Positions 1 through 10,681 of a DNA stretch of 64,000 nt are shown piece by piece (positions within the stretch are counted from its first letter, which is position 1; the number at the start of each line of letters is the position of its first letter). The stretch lies in NCBI GenBank assembly GCA_003439945.1, contig QVRM01005202.1, positions 1,070,001-1,134,000 on the forward strand. The letters are read 5' to 3'. The position numbers and the translations under genes were made by a program. The notes beneath the pieces were generated by a model. It was not told the origin of the DNA. It saw only the letters and a program-made list of their open reading frames with translations, and ran no database searches. Source of the DNA: Dermanyssus gallinae (taxonomy: Eukaryota > Arthropoda > Arachnida > Mesostigmata > Dermanyssidae).

Positions 1-470
1 CAAATTGGCTTTACTCAGGCTTAGGAGACGCCACTATTGTCGTGTAAAGGGTCACATAGTACAATGGTATCGAAGGGTTCCGTACTCCGTAGGAAATAAC
101 ATAGGCTGTATGGCAGCCAACGGCTAAATCTCGATATCTACCATATGGCGTTTGTTAGGCTACAGCGATTGAGATTGTGCATGTACTGATTTGGCCATTC
201 GCCAGGGGCATACAATGCGTTCACAAGCTCCGTTAACTCCTTAGACTAGTGTACCTGACGTCAAAGAAGTGGCTAAGAGAGTGCCACTTCAGTCGAGCTG
301 ACCGGAAGGTAACCCTTTACGTCATCGGCGTATTTGATATATTTGACACCTGGAAGAAAGTACCAGCAATATCTAGTACACGATCCGTATATAGTAGCGG
401 GGACAGGCGTACAATCTAAGGAACACCGGACAAGACACGGTATGGTTTCTGAGTACGTCATCAGCAACCG
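1..470 (-). pseudogene. Decayed LINE reverse-transcriptase fragment, CR1-like (tentative)
   Basis: On the minus strand the stretch around 440-300 reads as a reverse-transcriptase palm segment, with VKYIKYADDVKGYLPV. YADD is the catalytic motif C of LINE polymerases, and the hydrophobic residues before it and the K-x-Y after it fit the CR1/Rex type. The upstream part (SGVPQGS region) is only vaguely recognisable. The frame is lost beyond about 270 towards the window start, and no intact ORF exceeds 64 residues. It lies opposite in strand to the better preserved CR1-like relic at 1.9-2.3 kb, so the two could be halves of one rearranged copy or two insertions. Family assignment is from motif memory only. 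Confidence 0.4.
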
Positions 471-1900
471 TAACTCAAATTTGGCAGTAACTTAACAATG
501 CAATGCGTAGCCTGAAGAGGAACTCATTTATCCTCCTCCACCAAAAAACAATGTGTACTCTATTCGATTTTATATGACTAACTAGCGGGCTATTCGAAAG
601 AACTGAGTCCTCATTATGCCTATCAACTCAAGACAGCAGGGTAAAAGAAGACTCTAGTCTACGATTCGGCTGTGCGATAGGATTCGTTCGAGAGAAGACA
701 CACAATCAACATGTTTGCAGACAATCGAGATTGCATATTGCACCTATTCACAGGTATTGTTCTTATGTTCGTTTTGCGCATCGTTCCCTGTTGTTCTGCT
801 CAGCGGCAACCATCTCGGTTCTGTGTGTCTCAATGTGAGATTTACACAGCTGCGTATCATTGACCCTTGTGATCTATCTACAAGCGTCGTCGTTGTCGTC
901 GATGGTGATTATGATGATGATGGTGATGATGTTGATGGCTGCGATAGCATTGAAGTGGATAGATGAAACCCTTATAGGGGCTCATTTGGCCGACAATCTC
1001 GACTCGCACATTCTTGAGTTGTTGCAACAAAGTCGTTGCCAACAAACCTGCTTGAGACTGGGCTGAAATGTCGACCCACCACCGAAAGAAGTCAGATAAG
1101 ATATTCAGTATTCAAATCATAAATGCATTCGGCGGTTTCTCGACGATGTCCGACGTCGTGTCGTGGTACACGGTAAAGCTTGAGCCAATTCTGTGCCGAC
1201 CTGGCGCCATCGTCAGCCTCGCCACAAAACGTAAATCGTCGAGGCAAGCGTAACAGCAGGAAGCAGTAACAAATGTGCGTCCGTCTGTCTAACAGAACGA
1301 CCTCATCAGTGTTCTTCTCAAGCCAAGGTTGCCAGGTTGCGACTTCTAGAGGAGTCGAAATGTTGTTTTAAAGACTCAAAATCCTCATTTCCACAGTATG
1401 CAAACAAGCGAGTTAGGGGGAGTTATATGATAGCCAAGGCGACGTTGCAACACCACTTTTATTTTTACAATTACTTTACTGCTCACCATTTTTTTACAAT
1501 TACAGCACTGTTCTTAACAATTTGTTTATAATATTGTATACGCCTAAATTTAATGCGCTGTGAAGTAAGGTCTACAATGCTTCACTTGCACCAAGTAGTC
1601 TCACTTCACTTATTTAACAAAAACAAAAAATTGCACTCTGAAATTAGATAGCTCTTAAATAAGGACAACCTAATTCTGGATCGTATCCTTTCCATATATT
1701 AAATATAACTGGCAACAGCTGTGTTTATACAGCTATATAACCTGCTTACTAAACCATCCGATGACAGCATAGTGTCATAGTTTCTCAGAAATTATTTTGT
1801 TATGCCTCAAAATAGGAAAGCACTATTTCAAATATTATTGCCTGGCTGATAGTAGAAAACCGCTTGGTGAACTACATTTTTTGAATATCCGAAAGTCAAT
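471..1900. other. Unrecognised DNA
   Basis: Only short open frames with no recognisable motif. A degenerate GAT/GTC trinucleotide patch lies at about 885-945. No other feature seen. Confidence 0.5.
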
Positions 1901-1909
1901 TAGATGACG

Positions 1910-2285
1910 AATGACATGGATTTACAAAACTAAGACCTACAACTACACAACTAGCCGATGTAGCCGAAGATTGGACTACGTTTTTAAATATTAGTGAGAG
2001 TTTCGAATTTTATTTAGTTTGATTTTACTCAGGCATTCGACAGGGCGAACCACTGTTGTCAAAACTGCATCAATTAAATATCCACTACCGCATCGTTAAC
2101 TAGATTGCAAACGATCTACGCGACCTGTCTGCTGTCAGTTGGGCTCAGTGCATTTAACTGGATCCCTTCTTACTCTCTGCACTTATATTCTAGACGCTGA
2201 AAACATTACACTAAGCATATACACTGCCTGATACAAGCTTTAGGCCGACGAATTACGGTTAACAATCTCTTTCATTTTGCAATAG
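1910..2285 (+). pseudogene. CR1-like LINE reverse-transcriptase relic
   Basis: Reading the plus strand and allowing frame changes gives a recognisable run of polymerase motifs. First comes HGFTKLRPTTTQLADV, like the QHGFRKGRST motif before palm motif A. Then DFTQAFDRANH at about 2020-2052 is motif A. After a frameshift, LSKLHQLNIHYRIVN, a stop, and IANDLRDLSAV follow, typical of the region after motif A in CR1/Rex1 elements. A degraded YADEL-like motif C appears near 2245. In-frame stops and at least one frameshift show it is dead. No 3' UTR or target duplication was found. Detection rests on motif order and spacing, not on an alignment. Confidence 0.6.
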
Positions 2286-2289
2286 TGAT

Positions 2290-4570
2290 GTGATAACCGT
2301 ATGACTATTTGCGTCCCAGAATACGCCGTAATTTGTCCAACAAACCCCCACGTACTATATATATACGCCTGAGAGCATAGACATGCGTATTATGCCCTCC
2401 GTCCCCATTGTCAACTGCGCCACTCGGCGGCTTAGGTCTTCGAAGTAATACCGGACCTATCCAAACCCACGCATAGGCCCATTCTACGTTCCTTCTTCTA
2501 AGCTCCAGCTACCAGCGCCTTGCCTCGCGCCTCAACATGACTCGATTCAAGTGAGACTACTTTTCAATAGAAAATAACGCAAATAACATTAGCGTCAAGT
2601 CCGACACTATACGTTCAGGGTTTGTTATTCACATTTTCCTTTAACCATAACATTATAAGTAGTAAATAGTACGATCATGGTGTCTGTGAGTGCATGCTTG
2701 GCCTTCCACCGCAAACAAACGTCTAGTTATGTGTAGCGCGCGTTAGTTAGTGAGGTGAGTAATCTGTCCATTAGTCATCATGAATCGCCAATCCACGCAG
2801 TTCAGCCGGCTTTAGCTGTCCTGTTGCTCGGTGGTAATCGGTCCAGCACAACTGCGGCGGCCAGCCATCGTGATGGCGGCTACATTAAAGCAGAGAGATG
2901 AACCTCCACCACTTGATCGCTGTTTGTATCGTAGTTGTTCTCGCGTGGCGGTGTTGTTTGGCTCTATACTTTCTGATGTTGCCAGTCATTCGTGTCGGCA
3001 TTTGTCTCTCTACCTGGTTGTTGGTTTGTTTGTTTGTTAGCAGCCAGCCCCTGGTGTCGCGTTTGGCACAGTTTACGCAAACGCTGCACAAAAAAAGATG
3101 ACGACAACGACCAGATGGTGACCGTAGAAAATAACATCACTAATCCGTGATGTGTCGAGTTTAGCAGCCACGACGACATACCTTTGGCCATGTTGAATGT
3201 TTTTCCACTATAACAACGATTACTACTGAGCAACAGCAGCAACGGCAACAACAACAACAACAAAATACAACAATATTGCCGAACGCGATATTGACGGTGA
3301 TGACGACAAATGATTAACTGTGATGTTTTTTTGCTGACACATCGATGACACATATTTGCAATTCTACGAACAGGGCGCGCGCTAGGGTTGCGTAGCATAC
3401 TAAAGTTACTCTATTCCAGACATGAGACTAAGAAAAGCGTAAAATAACAATATTTAGCATAGTAGTACAGTGTAAAGAGATTGTCTCTCTTTATCAAGCG
3501 CAATCCTGCTATCTTTTTCGGTTCAACGAGAACCCTTGAATAGTGTCGATCTTGGCTAATCAGCATACATATACTTTTCAAGTTGGAAACTAAAAAGCGC
3601 AGCACGCAGTTTAAATATGCTGTAGTGTCAACAGACTACGTATCGTTTTTACAAAGTCAAACTAAAGTACGAAGCTGGACTGTTACAGCAAGGTGGGTTT
3701 TGCCGTTGTTACAAAACGGGTCAATTAGAAAACCTTCAGACTCGCGAACTTTTTCATATTGATTGAAACTAAAATATATGTAAAATACTCTTTATGAGTT
3801 TGTTAATCAGAAAAAAAGAAGACTTTGTTTTATAACAGTCTAGGCGCAGGACAATTTCTCAAAACCCGTTACACGACTCTTTGCGTTATCCCGCAAGAGT
3901 CCAATCTAATAAATCATAAACTGAGTAAACGCCTATGTACACACATAACACAATGTTAGGAGTATCAAAGCAAGCATGGATATTTAGGTAAGTATTTCCC
4001 TAGTTTGCGTATAACTGAGATACATCTCCAGTATGCGAAAATTGTTCGATAAATGCACAATTGAATAATAAATGCTACCCTAACACAAACTATTAAACAT
4101 AGTTTCTAAACTTATAGGTAAAATTAGTTGAACTGTTTATGTGATTAACAGGGATGCATCTGCGTATAGGTTATGTACTCTACCTGTATAGCAGAAAATA
4201 TTCTATTACAAACCCGAAGGCTTTAGCAAGGGGTAGCATCTTGGTGCACATAGTTTGAGCAAATAAATGCAGATGGTGCGACGGGCAATAGACTCAGAAA
4301 AAGTCACTGCAACTGAAGTGCAGTGAAGTTAGGAGTCACACTGGCAGGATCAAGGACAACGCCTTACTTCTAGAATTTTCGGCTGTCAACACTATGCGTC
4401 AAGTCACAGTTTGCTTTCGAGCTCTATTGAAGCATATTTTGCTCAGTTATGTTAGTTCCTATCAGGAACGTTGGACAAGAAGAGATCACTGCAAGTTAAA
4501 ATATCTTAAGCGTTCGCCCATGACTGTCCATAAAACGGAAAAGAGACGTTACTAGCAAAGTCTGGCTTAA
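2290..4570. other. Unrecognised DNA with a short (CAA)n patch
   Basis: A (CAA)n patch lies at about 3235-3262, and CTT/GTT-rich DNA at 2925-3110. The longest open frame (minus strand, 2964-3398, 144 codons) owes its length to this low-complexity DNA and shows no domain. The rest is AT-rich and featureless to me. Confidence 0.45.
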
Positions 4571-5390
4571 TCAAAGCATGTGCATTCTCTCTTGCAATCA
4601 TCAAGTCTGATGTTGGAAATGACCACAGAATATTCCGGCATGTCGAGGGACAGAATATTTGATTCAACCATACAAATTTGGACTTTTATCCGTCTTAATG
4701 CTCAAACAATTATATTCGTACCACACCGAATTCGATCAGACAGCTTTCAGAGGCACGTTCGTTGCAGCTTACACGTTGGGAGGGCTGAGTTTTTGCACGC
4801 GGGGTGGGCTGAGTGGCTGCATTTGACAACAAACCTTCATTAGTGTACGTCAATATGAAGCTGAGCGAGTGACACGACCGCATACGCGTGATGCCAAGGC
4901 ATATTGTTGTCGTGGCCAAGTAAAGCACATATACGATCACGATATGAGCCTGCTTTTTGTCAATGCCAAGAAGAAGGCTTTGCATCTCTTTCCCGGACCG
5001 GAGCTGCCGCTACTAGGATATCGCTGCTATCAACGCAAAACGTAGCGGTCGTCGGTAGACCAGTCGTTTACTGACTGAAACCGCATCTAATAGGTAGCGT
5101 AATGATGGCGTCCACGCTTCCTTAGATAGGGTTCCCGACCTTCTGCGCAAGGGGGCATTCTGGCATGCGGCGGAAACGCTGTGCAAGTATGGGGCATCTT
5201 CCCGTACGCAACGAGGTAGAGTCCGTTGCGGTGGCGTATGATCTTCTCTCGTACTCCCTCGTCCTCTGCTTGTTGTATCATTATCCACTTTGGTCGTCTC
5301 CTTTTTCAACCCCACGCGCCGATATACGTTTAGATTGTAGTTAGGTAAGTAATAGCTGTCTACTTGTGCAATTCGTTGACTCGTGAAATC
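4571..5390. other. Unrecognised, moderately GC-rich patch
   Basis: From about 4980 to 5300 the base composition rises and an open frame of 100 codons runs on the minus strand (5315-5013). I recognise no domain. A decayed transposon fragment is possible because the stretch ends just before a (TA)n-associated tandem duplication. Confidence 0.3.
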
Positions 5391-5515
5391 TTTGACTCTA
5401 GCTAGTTAAACATATATTGCCTGTAGTCGTATATATATATATATATATATATATTTGACTCTAGCTGGTTAAACGTATATTGCCTGTAGTCGTATATATA
5501 TATATATATATATAT
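5391..5515 (+). repeat. Two-copy tandem duplication containing (TA)n
   Basis: A unit of about 62 bases starting TTTGACTCTAGCTAGTTAAA and ending in a (TA)n run occurs twice head to tail (5391-5453 and 5454-5515). The copies differ at a few bases (AGTTAAACAT versus GGTTAAACGT). The (TA)n part is included in the duplicated unit, so unequal exchange or slippage at the microsatellite is a simple origin. Confidence 0.85.
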
Positions 5516-7440
5516 GTATTTTCAAACAAATAGAGCATGCTCACTCAGATAGGGATACAGCGATTTCTCCTTTAGCTTTCATGGGACGACATCAAATGGT
5601 CTTGCAAATACAATTCTCCGCTAAACACGTACCCGTCATATTTTCGTATTACGATACTTCAAATGATGAACATTTAGTTAAACTGTTGTATTTCACATCC
5701 ATCTAATGTTCACCGGATTGCCGGTCACGATAGCTTCATTTGAACATACGAGCAAGATAAGCTTGGTATTACAACTAAGTTCGAAACGAACAGGTCGAGT
5801 GTCGTCGGAGGTTGCACACAGTTGAACTGCCATCTAAAACGCCTTAAAGTTCATTATGACTATAAGAAGTACGTTAAACTACATTCTTTATAATACGTAA
5901 GCAATAGTGATTACTTTAATGTTATGGTTATTTTTGTTGTTGTTGTTGGATTACATTTTAGCGGCGAGGCCACTTGATGCCGTTGGTAAGGTGGTGGGCA
6001 AAATGCGTTGTGAACAAGACGTATTTAGACCGAATCTCGAGGTGAATCGGGTTCACCCGGTGAAATGAATTGCCTGTCATGGTTTTCATGGAACTGTTTG
6101 TAGGTGGCAGTTATGCTAACAAACAAGGCACACCATTCAGATAATTCCCCCTAAGAATACCCTAGTAAGATCAACTGTGAATAGCACCAAATGAAGCCTT
6201 AATCAATGAGTTTTCCCCATTGTCGCAGTACCGCAGTATTATTCGCACCGACCGTAGTATGCTCCTATATTTCATATCGTTATCGTCGTCGTCTGCATAT
6301 TAAATGTAGAAATCCTGTAGCCCACACGCAGGCCAAGGCTGTTGTCAAAGTATGAAAGACTCGGCCAGTTCAGGAGACAGGCAGACAGCCAGGTTTTCAC
6401 GATTCGCCGCTTGTACCGCGATAACTGAAGGGGAAGGCGGTGGTTCGAGGGCACGTGCTGTACTACAGATTGAATGGCTAAACGGCGTAAAACGTGCGCG
6501 TCCGCCTTCAATAGGCAAATCGAAGAAAAATACAGACAAGGAACGAGCTGAGCCGAGGACAAAAGAACAACAAAAGAAAATTGTCATTGCCAACAATAAG
6601 GCCGACCCTGCGATTAGACGCTTGTCTGCGTTGTTCGCCCGCGCTCCCCGCGTACCCCCGGGGGTCTTGGAAGCGCGGGGACACACTGCGAACCTTTGCC
6701 TGTCTGCTTTCCTTACTCGTTGAGTTCGTCGTCGTCGTCGTCGTTGTCGTCGTTATGCTTTGACGACGATGGCTACGATGACGACAACGATCAACCTGTT
6801 TCCAAACGAAATAAATTACAATTTCTCATCATTTGTCGCCGTTGTTTGACCCGTCGGAAAATGCCCTCCCACGTCGAATCGATGTGGATCAAGACGAGTG
6901 TGAAAACCGCCGACCGTTAATACAGGCGCGAGGAATGGGGTGTACGGGCTGGGATAATGCGGTGAAAGCAGAAATAGGAAGGAGGACAGGACGAAGGAGA
7001 AAAGACATGGAAGGAGGATCTCTTCCGCTCGAGGTCACGCACATCGCAATTGAAACTGGTGCGATGCTTCAAAAATAACAATATGCCCAAAGGGCACGTC
7101 GAAATAGAAACAACGGTATTGGTTACCACAGCGTCGCAAATTGTGCGAATTATCTATTCGTTTTGATTATAAAATAATAATGATAATACTACTTACAAAT
7201 AGGTGTGCTTAGGCAAAACGCGTTTGCAGAACGCTTTTTTGCTCTAGGCTTTGCAAGTTCCAAGGAAAGAAGGGAAAAAAGCTTGAGCGCCGCCGGTAGA
7301 TTAGATGAACGGGTAACATTGCCTAATGATGAAAGGGTCAGAATTCCATGCAATTTTACTTGGTGGATGCAGTATCTAACTTAGACATATCTTCAACTTT
7401 GATTATCTTGTTAAACTTTTCCATTTTGTGATACTATATG
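5516..7440. other. Unrecognised DNA with a GC-rich block
   Basis: Between about 6340 and 7080 the DNA is GC-richer and open on both strands (plus 6352-6723, minus 6686-6345), which argues that neither frame is selected. GTC/GTT-type trinucleotide runs lie at 6725-6765. It could be an untranslated exon or promoter area, but nothing decides this. The flanks hold nothing I recognise. Confidence 0.35.
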
Positions 7441-7451
7441 AACGTTGACGA

Positions 7452-7478
7452 CATATATATATATATATATATATATAT
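7452..7478. repeat. (TA)n tract
   Basis: Alternating TA of about 27 bases, 13 bases before the recognisable end of the truncated mariner copy. Confidence 0.95.
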
Positions 7479-7491
7479 TGAAATATACATA

Positions 7492-8248
7492 TGGTGTTCA
7501 AAACGTATCGCGACTTTTGTGTTTTTTCAAAAATTATTCATTTATTCATGAATATCTATTTTGTCCCTTTCAAAGTAATCCCCATGAGATATTATACACT
7601 TGTGCCAACGGTTTTTCCAATCTTCGAAGCACTTCAAAAAACCATTTTTTTTTATCTTGTTCAGCTCCTCCTTCGATGCCGTCTTTATCTCGTCAAGCGT
7701 AGCGTAACGTCGTCCTTTCATGGGCCTCTTCAGTTTAGGGAACAAGAAAAAGTCACAGGGAGCCAGATCTGGGGAATACGGTGGCTGCGGCATCATTAGT
7801 GTGTTGTTTTTGGCCAAAAACTCGCGCACAAGCAATGATGTGTGAGCAGGGGCGTTATCGTGGTGCAAAAGCCAATTTTTGTTCTTCCACAAATCCGGGC
7901 GTTTCTGGCGGATTGCTTCGCGCAAATTGCGCATAACTTGCAGGTAATATTCCTTATTGACCGTTCTACCCTGTGGCAAGAACTCATGATGCACCACGCC
8001 CCTGCAATCGAAGAAAACTGTCAGCAAAATTTCACATTCGACCGAACTTGGCGCGCTTTTTTCGGTCTTGGTTCGTGCGGCAGCTTCCATTGAGATGATT
8101 GAGCTTTGGTTTCCACGTCATAACCATAAACCCACGATTCGTCACCAGTTATGACCCTCTGGAGCAAATTTGGGTCGTCGCGGACAGAGTCCAACAACTC
8201 ATTAGCAATGTTCATGCGATGCTGTTTTTGGTCGCAATTGAGCAATAC
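7492..8248 (-). mobile_element. Truncated mariner transposon (DD34D)
   Basis: Minus-strand element holding the C-terminal two thirds of a mariner transposase. Its 3' end is the terminal-repeat-like GGTGTTCAAAACGTATCGCG at 7493-7512, preceded by TA, the usual mariner target. The element's 5' half (terminal repeat and DNA-binding region) is absent, and the sequence stops at a (TA)n tract at 8249. Directly beyond the tract an unrelated R2-like LINE begins, so the truncation point is a microsatellite junction. Confidence 0.85.
7542..8245 (-). pseudogene. Mariner transposase, N-terminally truncated, one frameshift
   Basis: Catalytic part of a mariner transposase, the cut-and-paste DDE/D enzyme that moves the element at TA sites. 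The three catalytic aspartates are visible: first in VITGDESWVYGYD (near 8140), second in LLHHDNAPAHTS, third in YSPDLAPCDFF. Thirty-four residues separate the last two, the DD34D spacing of mariner. The N-terminal helix-turn-helix domains, roughly the first 150 residues, are missing. The reading frame changes at about 8030-8090, after SQWKLPHEPRPKK and before LLTVFFDCRGVVHHEF. The copy is therefore inactive. Sequence conservation around the motifs is good, which suggests a fairly recent insertion compared with the mariner at 9.4-10.7 kb. Confidence 0.9.
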
Positions 8249-8268
8249 ATATATATATATATATATTG
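8249..8268. repeat. (TA)n tract joining mariner and R2-like LINE
   Basis: About 20 bases of TA. Mariner sequence ends on its left and LINE sequence begins on its right with no other DNA between. Confidence 0.9.
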
Positions 8269-9228
8269 AAATCCCGAGGCCTTGAAATTAATAATAATAA
8301 AAGCTTTACTATCTCCCACCTATTTAATAGGAAGGAAGGTAAAGGTTTTATCAATACCGTACCAGAATTTAACGTTGGAGATCGGCAATTGCCAGCTAAA
8401 GGTATGAGCGATCGATGGAGATATCTTGGAGTCGACTTTGACAGCAATGGCAGAGTTGACTCCACCAAGGATATACTTCTTAATTTACTCAACAGACTCA
8501 CGATAGCTCCCCTTAAACCCCACCAAAGACTCATATTTTTGAAAGACTTTCTCATTCCCCGTCTCCTATATAAACTGGTCTCCGGTCCCAGACCATCTTA
8601 CGCACTCCTTAGTGACCTAGATAAAGAGATCAGAAAGGTTGTTAAGTCGAAATGGCTTAAGCTCGAAAACTCGGTGCCGAACGCCTACCTGTACACGCAC
8701 ACAGCACACGGCGGTCTGGACATCCCCTGCCTCCAAACATTCATTCCCAGACTCCGCCTCTCCCGCCTGACAGCACTACAACACTCCACGCACCTTGAGG
8801 TCCAATGGATGCTAACCACCGAGCACTTTAAAAAAGATCTTGCGAAAACAAGACTTCTTTGCGAGCGCTTGGGAACCTCCATTGAGACCGCTACACAAGA
8901 GACCGATTACTGGTCTCAACAACTACACAACACGTTCGATGGGGCACATTTTAAAAAACGCCCGGGCTACAACAAACGTTGTAGGCACGGGTGTCATGCG
9001 CCTGAGACGTTGGCTCATGTCGCTCAGATGTGCGATACAACACACAAACAAACCATAAAGAGACATGACGACGTCTGTGATCGCGTGGCGCGTCTTCTCC
9101 GCGAAAGTGGTCATGAGGTGGTTCGTGAGCGAGTATTCCGTCGACCTTATATATATATAGCTTATGGATCTCACCGTTTTAACTTTGCAAGGAACCTTGA
9201 GGATATACCGCTCGCACCGGGTCCATAA
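8266..9228 (+). pseudogene. R2-like reverse transcriptase C-terminal part; nuclease domain missing
   Basis: The 320-codon frame starts in the thumb of an R2-type polymerase: a FNVGDRQLPAKGMSDRWRYL stretch matches the R2 segment ending in YLGV(E/D)F, followed by PLKPHQRLIFLKDFLIPRLL and NAYLYTHTAHGGLDIP. Near residues 240-257 is the R2 zinc motif CRHGCHAPETLAHVAQMC, spacing C-x3-C-x7-H-x4-C, followed by a basic IKRHD segment. In R2 proteins a restriction-like endonuclease of some 150-200 residues follows. Here the frame reaches RERVFRRP, crosses a short (TA)n run at about 9148-9160, then gives only 25 residues to a stop. The nuclease has been lost at that run. Most of the polymerase palm is also gone upstream. 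The first methionine is not a real start. Confidence 0.85.
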
Positions 9229-9371
9229 GAGCGGGGGCTACCATCAAGCAAGGACACGGACAACTGACTCTTAACTTCACGTGACACCTTTTTACCACCA
9301 TTTTTATTAAGACGAGCACTGCCGAGTGTGCAAACGTATTGTAAATGATTAATAAATCATCACAATATTTT
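8269..9371 (+). mobile_element. 5'-truncated R2-clade LINE with 3' UTR
   Basis: Fragment of a site-specific type of non-LTR retrotransposon: the C-terminal ORF part, then about 140 bases of 3' UTR ending at CAATATTTTC, which runs straight into (TA)n (9372-9388). The last 60 bases of the UTR recur at 36.3 kb (plus) and 55.4 kb (minus), defining the family's 3' end. (TA)n lies on both sides (8249-8268 and 9372-9388). Canonical R2 sits in 28S rDNA. There is no rDNA here, so this is either a relative with another target or a stray copy. Confidence 0.75.
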
Positions 9372-9388
9372 CTATATATATATATATA
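9372..9388. repeat. (TA)n tract at the LINE 3' end
   Basis: Short TA run between the 3' end of the R2-like LINE and the left end of the following mariner. The last TA is also the mariner target duplication. Confidence 0.9.
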
Positions 9389-10679
9389 TTTGGTCGTTTC
9401 ATAAGTCCGTTCAGATTTTTCATTTATTTTTACAGACACATGTCATTACAACGGAAAGGTTTTATTGAATGCTGCAGTGCCCACATTGTTCAACTAGTTT
9501 AACCCAACATTCAGGCAAGCTCGCGATTCCGTCCGTTTGGAAGGTGGCGTCCTGGCTTCCGATGTAATGGCCTATATACGTTTTAACACCTTTCAAAAGA
9601 TCGAATTCTGTGCTATTAGGAAAGCTCTGAGGAGACCGAAACAGATGGTACTCCGATAGAGGTTAGAACTATACGCAACATGTGCCAAGATATCCCATCC
9701 AAATTCCATTAACTTCTTGGCAGTGAGCAGAAACGTGTGCCGTCTTGCGTTGTGGTCGTGGAGGAAAGTCACTCCTCGTCTGTTTGCCAATTCCGATCGC
9801 TTTTAGTCAATTGCGCTCCTCAAATAATCTATTTATTGATAGTATTTTATCGTATAGATCGTTTCGTTTGGTTGTAACAGCGCATAATAGACGTCCCTTT
9901 AGCAACCTTCCAAAAACAGAACATCACTTTCCTAATAGAGGGTCCAGGCTTCGCAGTTGCTTGGGGCTCACTCTATTTTTAAGCCGCGCCCTTCTACGGA
10001 CAACCTTCTTATAGAGTATCGACTTCTCATCCCCTGTCACGATAATGCGGAGGAAGGGGCGATCCTCGTTCTTTTTTTAGGAGCTGATCGCATTTCAGCA
10101 CACGCTTTTCCTGTTGGCGATTGAAGAGCGCGTGCGACACCCATACATCCAACCTGCCGACGAACTCCTCGGCATGGAGATGCCTTTGAACGGATGTACA
10201 TTGTACGTCGACAATGGCCACGATCTCGCGCAGCGACAGGTGTGAGTTTCGTTCGACCATTGCTGTTAATGCGGCCATGCCCACTGTCAAAGGGTGTCCG
10301 GGCCGGTCTAGAGCGTAACTGTCGAAATTGCTGTTTCTAAATCGAACAACCCGCTTTTGAACTATCTGTTACAGCTTCTCCGACATACACTCCGCCATAT
10401 CTTTACATTTTGGAAAATAATGCCACCCCAGTTACGACTTAGGTTTCATTCTTTCTATTTCGGAAATAAAATAGCATATTAGCCGAAAATGCACATTTTA
10501 CTCTGCCATCTGCACTCGATGGTTGCAGTTCGCGTCAGTTAGAAATTAATAATAATTCAGCGTAGGTCTGCTCTTACCACCATGTAAACAGACAACTCTC
10601 TTGCAATAACTTTCGTCTTCCCCCGGGTCAGCGCAGTGCGGCGCACACAGTTTGCAAACGGACTTATGGAACAACCCAA
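9389..10679 (-). mobile_element. Complete but dead mariner element
   Basis: A 1291-base element with matching inverted ends. The left end begins TTTGGTCGTTTCATAAGTCC, and the right end read on the minus strand begins TTGGGTTGTTCCATAAGTCC. A TA duplication flanks it on both sides (9387-9388 and 10680-10681). The length and TA target are typical of mariner. The left target TA belongs to the (TA)n tract that ends the R2-like LINE, so this mariner inserted into that tract after the LINE. Confidence 0.85.
9560..10420 (-). pseudogene. Mariner transposase relic, heavily mutated
   Basis: Minus-strand transposase of the 9.4-10.7 kb mariner. The DNA-binding half is seen as NSNFDSYALDRPGHPL (GRP-like hinge) and LTAMVERNSHLSLREIVAIV, a helix-turn-helix like that of other mariners. 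The catalytic half appears as FLHDHNARRHTFLLTAKKLM, where the HDN motif carries an extra residue, and AYSSNLYR in place of the SPDL motif. Several stops and frameshifts separate the parts. Both visible catalytic sites are damaged, so the copy cannot be active. It may still be mobilised in trans if a related transposase exists elsewhere, because its ends are fairly well kept. Confidence 0.75.
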
Positions 10680-10681
10680 TA

